This document shows, in pieces, positions 22,090 through 33,879 of a stretch of 64,000 nt of DNA. Within the stretch, counting starts at the first letter, position 1. Every line of letters begins with the position of its first letter. The DNA comes from Morella rubra (taxonomy: Eukaryota > Streptophyta > Magnoliopsida > Fagales > Myricaceae), in the NCBI GenBank assembly GCA_003952965.2, contig CM025851.1:13351111-13415110 (forward strand), written 5' to 3'. The position numbers and the translations under genes were made by a program. The notes beneath the pieces are model-generated. The model searched no databases, was not told the origin of the DNA, and saw nothing but the letters and a program-made list of their open reading frames with translations.

Positions 22090-25000
22090 CCGAATTTCTC
22101 CACGGGCCATCGGATATATAAGGCTTGATTGGGCCCAACCTGTGAGGTCAAATTGGGCCTGACTTTAGTATCATCACCATCAATTTCCTTTCTGTGTCAA
22201 CTTACCGTCCATGTCTTAAATACGGATCTCTGATTTTTATTGCACATAATTGTTTGGACGAGAGGAAGCAAATTTCTCCATTCAATTTCTTCCCACAAAT
22301 TAACTTGCGATTCATTTTCTGCGAAAAAAGAAAAGAAAAGTAATTATGAAGAAATTTATAATTTTCCATAATTTTTTTAAATTTTTTGGGGAAGATTAAT
22401 TTTTAAGTTTTAAGATTTATGTGGAATTGCCCCTTTGATTTCTTCCCTGTGTATATATAAATATGAGATACCTCACTTTATAGAAAAATAAGCCTGGAAA
22501 CACTAGAAAACAAAATTTTGTTTGTCTATTTAAATTTAATACTTTTTTTAATTTTTAAAATACTTTTAAATATCTAGTAGTACTGCAATATAAAGATCTG
22601 TCACCGATCCCTTGTATAGAGCAGAAGTAAATTGATAAGAAAATGTTATAAATTTGTCTATTGAAAAGAATATGATACCCTATTTATGTAAAAAGTCATT
22701 TATTTAGTTAGTTTTAGCGAAGATGTTGCTCCCATAATATTTCCAATAGTTATTATTGTTACTAATCAGTTGCTATGTATATACACACACACACAAGTAC
22801 AATGATGAATGTTGCAAAAACAGGCTAGCAAGGGCTCAGCCCACCACCGATAAATATTAAAAAATTGAAATATTATGGCTTACCTTAAATATTTGACAAA
22901 ATATGAGAAATAACTTACATTTTTGTTCGGACATACTTGGCTAAGATGCTAGAGCTTCATCCCCTTATAAATACATATATGTCTCCAAAAAGATACAAGC
23001 CAAGCAAAAAACAAACAAAATTGGGAACATTTTACAATAATACATTTTAAAAAATGGGAAAATTACACCGACCTCACTAAGTTTTAACCCTATATTAAAA
23101 GCCTCACTAGGTTTTTTAAAAAATCTCAAAGCTCACTGAGTTTTTTATTTTGGTATGAAAACTAACTCAAGCCAATGCTGTTACTAGAGATAATGGAGCG
23201 TAGTCCACTTGTGCTAAATGCTAGGTTAAAACCAATCGTTGTCTGCCACGTGTTTAAAATTCCTTATTTGCTCCATTCGATCTCTTGTCTGCCATAGCTA
23301 AATGTTAGGGCTAAAACCAATCGATGGTTGTCAGTGTTTAAAATTCCCTGTCTGTTCCATTGGGTTTCCCGTCTGTCATGACGCATGTCACGTTGGAGTT
23401 AGTTTTTGTTTCACATGACATACGATGTGACAGACGAGAAACCGAATGGAGTAGACAAGAAATTTTAGACACGTGTTAGCCAACGATTCATTTTAGCCCT
23501 GGAATTTAACTTAAGTGGTCTGAGCTCCATTATCTCTAGTAATGGAGTTGGCTTGAGTTAGTTTTCATACTAAAATGAGAAACTCAGTGGGCTTTGAGAT
23601 TTTTTTTAAAACCCAATAAGACTTTTGATATTAGGCTAAAACCTAGTGAGCTTCATGTAATTTTCCCTTAAAAAATTTATCGGCAGCAACTTGCATGTTC
23701 ACTCCATGGGCTTCCCTCTTTCAAAATGTAAGCCTCAGAGGATAAAAGAAATAACAAAAACTGTATCATGGGCCACTCTGGTATGGTAATTGGGCCTCTA
23801 CTTCCACGTACCTGAAAAATCCTATTTAGACCTTATTAAAATAATCAATAATAATTTTAGAACAAGTAACAAGTCCTAAAATGGTTTTGTCTAGATCTAA
23901 ATAAATATTAACTCAATCAACAAAAAAATCAATAACAATTTTAGAATAAGTCCTAAAATTGTCTTGTTTTCATTTAAATAAATATTAACTTGATCAACAA
24001 AATAAGCAGCAGAATAATAAAATAAATATCAATCATATAAGAGACAAAGATTTTATTGATGAAGTGAAAAATCTTTGAATTACCTTTGAAAAGAAAAACC
24101 ACTTCGGGATAGCATCCACTAGAAATTCACTAAGAAGTAAAATCCTATACAATATTGCAACCTCTAGTTGCTTGATTCTGACTACCCATGCAATAATCTA
24201 AATAATCCACTTTAGACTTGCTCCCTGCAATTAACCTTCAACCCTCTAGGATTTTTTTTGTGAATTCTCAAAGAACGACCTTATTCTGCAAACACCGAAA
24301 ACTCTAAGAACCAAATTCCTTCAAGTACTCTAAAGGCTTCACACACGAAGGTTGGTTTTAATAGTAATTGAAATTGATTGGATTTAATTATCCTCAGGAA
24401 TTTCTAAGGGATTTTATCTCTCAAGTGAGGCTTTAATAAAATATATAATGGCTTGCCTACTTATTTTGGACGACCTCACAAGGAATTTATAGAGTAGGAG
24501 GTAAATTATTCAAAATCAAAATTTTGAAATAATTTCGAAATTTCCATAGAGACTTTGGGTGCAAAGAGGGCCAGCTCCTTATTTTTAGCTGACAGATATC
24601 TAACGCAAGTAATATTTAATTAAAATTAGAGTAAAATATATCAAGTGATCTCTAACTAAAAATTACGATTCTAATACTATGTGAATCTAACATTTATCTC
24701 AAAAATTTAAGGTAATAGATCAAATAGATAGATTTTATTATTTCTCTAATGCTGTGACCTCATGTAGTCTTTTTTTTTTTTTTTTTATTATTTCATAGCT
24801 TGACCTATATAGTCGCCAACGTTGAATTTGAAGTCTTAACTCTTAACAATAGTCCAGGATGAGGTTTATTTTCCTCGGTCATCGATGCTTGAGAAAGTAT
24901 CTCTACACCCAATAGATTAATAAAGGCTCTATATAACTGCTATTCATGAGATTCGAGATAGCTGATCAAGTTTTCAAAGATGCTAGCTATTACGTACGCT

Positions 25001-26990
25001 TATATATAATAAGTCCATTACTGTAGGACGAAAACTTCAACTTCAAAATCAACAGAAGACGTCATGCATATATATAACTGCAAGTTTTTCAGCTTCAGTA
25101 TACCCTACTATTTTGATCTTTTCTTCCATCTGAGTTTAACATATTCAATTATTTAACGTACCTTCGTAAGTGTTTAATTTGTCCGGCATGCACTGCACAC
25201 TAATATGATATGTGTTTACGTACGCAGAGAAATCTTGTACCGAGTCTAAAAAGATATTTGAAATCCTGTCATCAACAACGTGTTTATACTGCAGTTGGGG
25301 AGGGAAACCGGCCGGGCTCTGATTCGATGCATATTGTCAATCTGGAAAGCTCATTAAGTTGATAATCTGTTTTCAAATGCAGAGTGTGTCCTGGCCGGTG
25401 ACTACCTGAAACAATCCATATGGAAAGAAACAGATGCACTTTCAAACGCATTAATCCTCAAGTTGCGTGTGTGAGCACATATTAAAATCAGTCATAAATC
25501 ATGCATGAACCAATCATAGCTATAATTTTAAAGATTTTTCCTATGAAATCAGGAAAAAGCACAAAATTTAGAACTGCAACATAGTTTTCCTGCAGGAAAG
25601 TACATTCAGGTTTTATTTTTATTTTTATTTTTTCTAATTTTTGGGGAGCTAGTATAATCTTGCTGTATGTCATCCAAAATTTATAACGCCTGCCCAAGCT
25701 CGGATCCACCTTCTTAGAAAGTTAATTACAATTTAGTGGAATAACACGTACATGACTGTTCTTGTTGTTCTTCTTCTTCTCCCCCTCATGATCCTCCAAC
25801 ATATTTCTTGTGTTGCTTGGATAAGAGGAAACTTGCGTAGCAGATCATTCGAATGAAATATGCTATAAATAATGGTGTAAAGGAGAGACGTAAAGGAGTC
25901 CTTTGGATGACTAATTAATATTGTACATACAGAGTCAAGAGATAAGTTAGTGGAGCTTAATGTCATGATCAGTTGGAAGAAAAGTGGAATGACCAGGGCC
26001 TAGACTCTGAGAATCAACAGCGCAAAATGGACGATTCCTATATGGATTGATTAGTCAAAGTACATAGTCGTGCTTAAATTTTTTGTTTCTTGATCTTTAT
26101 TATATCTTGTACTCTTAATTTAATGCAATGATAATCTCTTGATATTATTCAGCCAAAAAAAAAATTAGTCAAAGTACCATGAAAAAGAAACCTTGATGTT
26201 AGTGTAGATGTAAGTAAGGACCAATATCCTTCGCAATACCTAAGTGCATTGCACAAGTACAATTCTTTAAATTCTGACCATTCAATGAAAATTAAAGGTT
26301 AATATTCAACCATTTCTTGTATCTGTCTTTCTTTGAATTGCACCGCACAATTTAGATAGAAAATTATAAAGGATCTTTATCTGCAATAGTTTAAGAATTG
26401 AAGAGGAATTAGATCGGTAAACCCAAACCAGTTCTTCCTCATAATGACAATTGCTAATAACAAGACAGTAATCAACAAATGAATAGTAGTCAGAGTAGTG
26501 TAATCTATTCAATAAAGTAATCAATGATTAACTGTCCTAATAAACTATATTAGTTACGTTTTTATTGGGCAACTCCCAATCAACTACGTCGCCTTAATTC
26601 AATAAATTAGCATATCACTTATAAAAATTTTTCGTATATTCAATTGGACTGCGTCTAAATATTAGTTCAATGTCTCTGTGCATGTCTCGTAGTTAGTTTT
26701 AACTCTTTTGAAATAATGTGAAGGTTTCCGAGTGCAAAATATGTTCACGTCTGCATGCAGGTACGCACGCAGCAGAAAGATGCAACCCAGATCATCGACA
26801 ATCTACAAAGGTGGGCGCGGTTCGGGATAATTAAAGCGGAGAGGTTCGTTTTTTTTTTTTTCTTGGCAACAGCAGCGGAGAGGTTCGTTTGTTTGTCTTT
26901 CGTTGCGTTTGCTTTAAATTGTGTTTGTCTTTTCCATTGGATATTCTAATAAATTATACGTATAACAGAAGATGTGTAATTTAATGTTCA
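22090..26990 (+). repeat. Tandem block T1
   Basis: Parts match block T2 in order: 22,096-22,735 with 27,066-28,760 (interrupted there by a LINE); 24,830-26,200 with 28,990-30,610; 24,050-25,200 with 30,670-31,850; 26,240-26,985 with 32,215-33,855. 26,630-26,985 is also shared with 690-970. No host gene is seen. 22,740-23,055 and 23,677-24,040 are AT-rich with no recognised feature. Confidence 0.75.
23056..23667. mobile_element. 612-bp TIR element with a perfect 9-bp target duplication (MULE type)
   Basis: The ends GGGAAAATTACA.. and ..TGTAATTTTCCC begin inverted repeats of roughly 140 bp, with CCTCACTAAGTTTTAACC opposite GGCTAAAACCTAGTGAG. Both sides are flanked by TTAAAAAAT (23,047-23,055 and 23,668-23,676). 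Size, long TIRs and a 9-bp duplication fit a non-autonomous Mutator-like element. There is no ORF. Confidence 0.8.
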
Positions 26991-27047
26991 TCACACGAAT
27001 GCTTCTTGGATCATCGATACAAGAGCCACAGATCACGTTATTTAGTG
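26985..27047 (+). pseudogene. Copia protease scrap at the T1/T2 junction
   Basis: The forward frame reads NVHHTNASWIIDTRATDHVI and then a stop. This matches the Copia aspartic protease start (W-I-I/L-D-S/T-G-A-T/S-D-H) with the catalytic-loop Gly replaced by Arg. It is only about 60 bp, with T1 sequence on the left and T2 on the right. Confidence 0.5.
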
Positions 27048-27857
27048 CTGCTCTGAATTTATCCACGGGCCATCGGGTATATAAGGCTTGATTGGGCCCA
27101 ACTTTAGTGCCATCATAGTCAATTTCCTTTCTGTGTCAACTTTATTGCCCATTATTGTTTGGACAAGAGGAAGCAAATTTCTTTATTCAATTTCTTCCGA
27201 AAATTTAACTAACGATTCATTTTCTGCGAAAAAAGAAAAAGAAAAGTAAGTATGGAGAAATTCATAATTTTTCATATATTTTTTAAATTTATTGGGGGAA
27301 GATTTAATTTTTAAGTTTTAAGATTTATGTGGATGTGCCCCTTTGGTTTCTACTTTCTTCCCTGTGTATATATAAATATGAGATATATACCTCACTTTAT
27401 AGAAAAATAAGCCTGGAAAACACTAGAAGAAAAAATTTGTATGTCTATTTATATTTAATATTTTAATATTACTTTTAAATATCTAGTAGAACTGTCAATA
27501 TAGAGATCTTGATGAATCAAGACTAATCAACCAAATGATTTATGACATCTATTTAGAATTAATGCGCCCCATTTGAAGACCAAAGACTTTCTTGCACAAT
27601 CACAGACAAAAATTTCCCTTCAACGGGGATTAAATCCTTCGAGGATTAAGTTAGCCTCCCTCTTATTTGTGCTCTCAAAATAACAATGAAGTTCGTTCTT
27701 GAGTATTATCACCTTTTTTTTCATTTTGTGCTTACCTTCTTTTATACCTATCTTCCCATTATCCTTTTTCTTTTGGATCATTTTCTTAACCGTTCGTCAT
27801 CAGGAATTGCAGTCTGATCAGAGTCAGATCTGTCACTGATCCCTTGTATATAAGAAG

Positions 27858-28654
27858 TTTTTTTTTTTTTTTGCTGAATAAACTCATCCAATTAAAAACT
27901 AGGCAGAAACCGGCCTATCAAAAACTTAGATATGCTCGAGAATAATAGAAGGAAAACAAAATCCAAAAACACCAACTCTGGCCGCCCAACCAGCCAACAA
28001 ATGGGCCATGCTATTGCACTTCCGGGGAACTGAAGCTATCTTCCACTCCGAAAACTCCTCCAATCTGGTTTTAATATCCTCAATCAGATTCGCAATCGTC
28101 CAGAAAGGGGACAGACCAGTCAAGAGAATCGCATTACAGAGCACAAGAGAATCACTCTTGAACACAACCTGAGGCCAACCATGCCTCCTAGCAATCAACT
28201 TTGCCTCCACCGAGACAAAAGCCTCACCAACCAAGGGGTCCATAGCATCAGAACGTTCTCTGTGTATGTCATACAGAAAGAATTAGAAGAATCTCGCATG
28301 GAAATTGCCATGAAAGACTCAAACGGACAGATAGCGACGTCCATATTCAATTTCAGCCAACCTGGCTGAGGTGGTTGCCATCTCCTATGTGCCAAACTGT
28401 CTACCTCAGCCCAAGCAACAGAGTGCTCAGAAAAAAGACTCCTCACCGAGTCAATCATGCTTAGTGTCCACCTTCCCCCCGCTGTGAACCACCAAATTCC
28501 TCGTGAACCAGCGCAGCATTAAGAATAAAAGGCCTCAAATTCCGCTTATCCAGGCTCAGTTGCACGTCTGCTTCTAAAATCAAACGAATCAACTTCGCAG
28601 GACCAGCCAAAGGGATCCGCCTCAAAGAGATTGCCCAAACAGACTCACGCCATA
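27858..28654 (-). mobile_element. LINE 3' end with RNase H domain, 5'-truncated
   Basis: A T-run at 27,858-27,872 is the poly-A tail on the minus strand. Reading minus, a reverse-transcriptase C-terminal stretch (28,460-28,650) is followed by WQPPQPGWLKLNMDVA, then VEAKLIARRHGW, then VFKSDSLVL, WTIANLIEDI and PRKCNSMAHLLAGWA. That is the RNase H-like domain at the end of plant LINE pol proteins, with the D/E/D residues visible (LNMD, VEAK, KSDS). One frameshift lies near 28,240 and there are stops upstream. T1 lacks the insertion at about 22,625. No target duplication was recognised. Confidence 0.8.
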
Positions 28655-29505
28655 CTTTGTCTATTGAAAAGAATATAATTATACCTTATTTATGTAAAAG
28701 GTCATTTTTTTTTTTCTGAGTATGTAAAAAGTCATTTATTTAATTAGTTGGTTTTAGGGAATTAGATGATGCTCTCATAGAGACCTTATTAATATTTCTT
28801 TTCACATGTGTGGAACTTTCTAATTATTTTCATTTAATTAGAAAGTCTAACACAGACAATATTTAATTATAATTAAAATAAAATATTTATCCCGAACCGA
28901 AGGTATTAATTTATTATATTGTGTGAATTTAAAATTTATCCCAAAAGTTAAACTAATAAAAAAAAAAGATAGATTTTATATATTATCCCAAAAGTCCCAA
29001 TGTTGAATTTGAAGTCTTCAACTCTAACAATAGTCCAGGATGAGGTTTGTATTCCTCGGTCATCGATGCTTGAGACAGTATCTCTACACCCAATATATTA
29101 GTAAATGCTCTATACAACTGCTTTTCAAGTTTTCAAAGATGCTATTACGTACGAAGAAGTCCATTAATGTAGGAAGAAAACTTCAACTTCAACTTCAAAA
29201 TCTATCAGAAGACATCATACATATATAAATTGACCAAGTTTTTCAGCTTGACTATGCCCTACTACTCTGATCTTTCTTCCATCTGAGTTTAACATTATCC
29301 AATTGTTTTGTCGGGCAGTATTAATATGATTTGTTTTACGTGCGCAGAGAAATCTTGTGCTGAGTCAGTGAGTCTAATTAAAGATATTTGAATCCTGCAG
29401 TCATCAACAACTTGTTTATACTGCAGCTGACGAGGGAAACCGGCCGGCCTCTGATTCGATGCATATTGTCAATCTGGAAAGCTAATTAAGTTGATAATCT
29501 GTTTT

Positions 29506-29779
29506 TTTTTTTTATAATCAAAACCTCATTTTATTCCAAGTACCCAAACAAACAAACATCAACTTAAAGAACATCAAGAACATGCTCACAACTACGGAAA
29601 ATGCTACTTAGACTAAACTTGGCAGCGGTCCAACAAGCGAGGTGGTGCGCAGCCTCATTTGTACCTCTACGGACATGAATAGTTTTCCAACTATACATCT
29701 TCTTGCCAACCTCGACGACCTCCTGCACTACAGAATGAATCTTCCACTCCAAATAGCAAGGAAAACTTTGAATTGTTAG
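29506..29779 (-). mobile_element. Short LINE insertion with a 17-bp target duplication
   Basis: AGTTGATAATCTGTTTT stands at 29,489-29,505 and again at 29,780-29,796. T1 has the single uninterrupted site at about 25,358-25,374. The insert begins with a T-run (poly-A on minus) and reads, on minus, SWKTIHVRRGTNEAAHHLA, the end of an RNase H-like domain. It is about 274 bp and strongly 5'-truncated. Confidence 0.85.
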
Positions 29780-31464
29780 AGTTGATAATCTGTTTTCAAA
29801 TGCAAAGTGTGTCCTGGCAGGTGAGGCGGTGACTATCTTGAACAATCCCATATGGAAAGAAACAGATGCAGTACTTTCAAACTCATTCCTGTGTAATTAA
29901 GCACATATTAAAATCAGTAATTAGTCATAAATATGCATGACGCAATCATAGCTATAATTATCGGACTCAAGCTAGTCGGGTTGGCAGCCGGAATGATTCA
30001 AAAGTTAGCAATTTAAAGATTTTTCAAATATTGAAACTCTGATAGTTTTCCCTGCAAGGAAAGTACATTCGGGTTTTATTTTTATTTTTATTTTTTCTAA
30101 TTTTTGGGGAGCTAGTATGATCTTGCTGTATGTCATCCAAAATTTATAACGCCTGCCCAAGCTAGCTCGGATCCACCTTCTTAGAAAGTTACAATTTAGT
30201 GGTATAACACGCATTCGATCTTGTTCTTGTTTCTCCCCATGATCCTCCAACATATTTATGGGTTTCTTTTTCCCTGTGTTGATTGGATACGAGGAAATTG
30301 CGTAGCCGATCATCCGAGTGAAATATGCTATAAATAACGGTGCTAAGGAGAGACGTAAAGGAGTCCTTCGATGACGAATGCATATAGATCAGCCGGAGGA
30401 TAGGTTAGTGGAGCTAACGTCATCAGTTGGAAGAAAAGTGGTATGACTGGTGACTAGGCTGTGAGAATCAACGGGGCAAAATGGACTACTCAGTACTCCA
30501 CATGGATTGATTAGTCAAACTGTCAAAGTACCGTGAAAAAGAAACCTCGATGTCAATGGACGTTTATCAGCTTTACTTGCGGCAAGGAACGATATCCTCG
30601 AGACTCGAGGGATTTTCGTTATGTAAAAAAATGATAAGGTTTTAATAGAACTGTGTATATTTACTTAGAGGTCAAAGTTTTATAAATTTTGCTGACGAAG
30701 CGAAAAAATTTTGAATTATTTTTGAAAAGAAAAATTATTTTGAGATAACATTTATTAGAAATTTATTAAAAAGTAAAATCTTACACGATATTACAACCTT
30801 CGGTTGTTTGATTCTGACTACTCATATAATAATCTAAATAATTCAATTTAGACCTGCTCCTTGTAATTAACTTTCAATTTTTTGGAATTCTTTTTATGAA
30901 TTCTTAAAGAATGACCTTATTCTGCAAACACCGAAAACTCCAACAACCAAATTCCTTCAAGTACTCTAAAATCTTCTCACACGAAGGTTGGTTTTAATAG
31001 TAATTGAAATTGATTGGATTTAATTATCCTCAGGAATTTCTAAGGGATTTTATCTCTCAAGTGAGGCTTTAATAAAATATATAATGGCTTGCCTACTTCT
31101 TTTGGACGACTTCACAAGGAATTTATAGAGTAGGAGGTAAATTATTCAAAATCAAAATTTTGAAATAATTTTGAAATTTCCATAAAGACTTTGGGTGCAA
31201 AGAGGGCCAGCTCCTTATTTTTAGCTGACAGATATTCAACGCATGTAATATTTAATTAAAATTAGAGTAAAATATATCAAGTGATCTCTAACTAAAAATT
31301 ATGACTCTAATACAATGTGAATTTAACATTTATCTCAAAAATTTAAGGTAATAGATCAAATAGATAGATTTTATTATTTCTCTAATGCTGTGATCTCATG
31401 TAGTCTTTTTTTTTTTATTATTTCTTAGCTTGACCTATATAGTCGCCAACGTTGAATTTGAAGT

Positions 31465-31502
31465 ACTCTTAACTCTTAACTCTTAACTCTTAACTCTTAA
31501 CA
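31465..31502. repeat. Heptamer tandem repeat (AACTCTT)n
   Basis: About five units of AACTCTT where T1 (24,836-24,850) has about two. Confidence 0.8.
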
Positions 31503-31904
31503 ATAGTCCAGGATGAGGTTTATTTTCCTCGGTCATCGATGCTTGAGAAAGTATCTCTACACCCAATAGATTAATAAAGCCTCTATATAACTGCTATTCA
31601 TGAGATTCGAGATAGCTGATCAAGTTTTCAAAGATGCTAGCTATTACGTACGCGTATATATAATAAGTCCATTACTGTAGGACGAAAACTTCAACTTCAA
31701 AATCAACAGCAGACGTCATGCATATATATATAACTGCAAGTTTTTCAGCTTCAGTATACCCTACTATGTTGATCTTTTCTTCCATCTGAGTTTAAGATAT
31801 TCAATTATTTAACGTACCTTCGTAAGTGTTTAATTTGTACGGCATGCACTGCACACTAATAGAACTGTGTATATTTACTTAGAGGTCGAAGTTTTATAAG
31901 TTTT

Positions 31905-32210
31905 TTTTTTTTGTAAAAGTTAATGAAAAGTTGTAAAGATATTTATTTTTTATTATAGTTTGTAAAGATGTATAGAGAAAGACAATTTGATGAATTGTTT
32001 AATAAAAAAGTATTTGAGTTAGGTAAAAAAGTATGGAGATTGAAGGTTTGTAATAATTTTTTTTAAAAAAATATATAGTAGTTTGTGTGAAAAGTTGTTA
32101 GAGATTGTATAAAAGGTATTAGTATTTTTCTATGAAATTTTTAGATTTTGAATGTTCGTTTGTAAATTTTGTTGAATACATTTGTATTCTAGAATACTTT
32201 TACAAATGAA
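31905..32210. repeat. AT-rich dispersed repeat, second copy of 5,870-6,105
   Basis: Matches 5,870-6,105 in pattern and ends near ACAAATGAAC. It is absent at the corresponding place in T1, so it is probably a MITE insertion. Confidence 0.4.
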
Positions 32211-33015
32211 CAAGCCCCAAGTGCATTGCACGGGCTACAATTCTTTAAATTTTGGCCATTCAATCAAAATCAAATTAAGGTTAGGATTCAACCACCACAT
32301 CAATGTGTGCGCAACCCTAAGTATAAGTATCTACATGCCAAATATTTTGGCCATCCTAAATAATATTTAGTCTAATAAAATAATTATAAAATAACTTTTT
32401 TTCCTATCAAATCATCTCTTTTTATCAATATGTATAAAAAAATTTTACTCAAATTATCTCTCTTCATTTTTTTACCAATTCCTATATACTAAATTTTTAA
32501 AAACTCCCCAAATTTTGATGCGCAAATATAACTAACTCAAAATTGTTGATAAGAAAATAATAATAAAATGACTTCAAAATAATTTATCTTTCCTCATTAA
32601 ATCATCTCTTCTCATTACAATAAACATAACAACTTCATTTAGATTATTATTATTATTTTTTCACCTATTCTTATAAAATTCTACTTTTTCACTACTTTCT
32701 CTCAAAATTTAATAAAGCTCTAATTCATCTCAATTTCTTAGAGTCTCATATAATGTTGGCTCTTGTAATCAAGAGCTTATAAATAAAACTTACAATTTCA
32801 TCTTTATACTAATAAGTATACAAGTATGCCTCTGGGTTGAGCCTTCCCACGATAGAGGTAGGTTTATTAGTTGAACCACTTAAATCTTGTGTTTTTTTTA
32901 ATCTATTTCCTCTCTTAATTAGTTTAAATTTCTCTCTCATATTTTAATTTTATTACCACATTTTTACACATTATTAAAATTTCCATAAAATGAAAATTTT
33001 AGTTTGCAAATATGA

Positions 33016-33018
<3 letters not shown>

Positions 33019-33066
<48 letters not shown>
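33019..33066. repeat. CT then AT microsatellite
   Basis: About 17 TC units (33,019-33,053) followed by about six AT units. Confidence 0.9.
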
Positions 33067-33067
<1 letters not shown>

Positions 33068-33116
33068 CTACCACTGTCTCTCTGGAAAAAATAACAATGC
33101 ATTTCAAAATTATAGT

Positions 33117-33301
33117 GGTGTTTGCCAAAATTTTGGATAATATTCTCAAAATTTTGGAAATCTTTTGGATTTTGAGATTTATTGTGATTTGTGAAAAGTT
33201 ATGAAAATTTTAGAGTGTGTTAGTGTAAATGTTGAAAATTTTGAAATATGTTTGGTTTGTTCAAAATTTTGATATTCCAAAATATTGGACAAACAAACAC
33301 C
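33117..33301. mobile_element. MITE, family 1 (best-preserved copy)
   Basis: 185 bp starting GGTGTTTGCCAAAATTTTGG and ending in the imperfect inverse, with CCAAAATATTGG then CAAACACC. The T1 counterpart (about 26,320) lacks it. No clear target duplication was read. Confidence 0.6.
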
Positions 33302-33879
33302 ACCAGACTATTGCATTTGGAATTCTGTGGAAAATCTTCCATTTCAAATCAATCTGGTGTGATATTCCTTATTGAAGAGGAGTTAAATTGGTAAACTCGG
33401 ACCAATTATTCCTCGTAATGACAATTGACAACGACAAGAAAGTAATCAACTAATGAATAGCAGTCAGAGTAGTGTAATCAATTCAATAAAGTAATCAATG
33501 ATTAACTTTCCTAATAAACTATATTAGTCACCTTTTTAATGGGCAATTCCGAATCAATTACGTCGCCTTCAATAAATTAGCATATCCGATATAAACACTT
33601 TTCGTATATTCAACTAGATTACGTCTAAAGATTAGTTCAATGTCTCTGTGCATGTCTCGTAGTTAGTTTTTAACTCTTTGAAATAATGTGAAGGTTTCGG
33701 AGAGCAAAATAAATATGTTCACGTCTGCTTAGAAGATATATATATATATATATATATGGGCGTGGTTCGGGATAATTAAAGCGGAGATTCGTTTGTTTGT
33801 CATTCGTCATGTGTTTCGTTTAAATTGTGTTTGTCTTCCATTGGATATTCTAATTTATAACAGAATATATATAATTTTT

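Larger units (their letters stand above)
27060..33860 (+). repeat. Tandem block T2
   Basis: A second, rearranged copy of T1: it carries a LINE at 27,858-28,654, another at 29,506-29,779, and two adjoining copies of the 24.8-25.2 kb part (28,990 on and 31,440 on). The stretch 30,985-31,440 is almost identical to 24,340-24,780, so this inner duplication is young. 32,360-33,110 is AT-rich with no counterpart in T1 and no ORF. Confidence 0.75.

Noticed and set aside
31465..31502. Telomere-like repeat
   Set aside because: The heptamer is AACTCTT, not the plant telomere unit, and it is a small local expansion.
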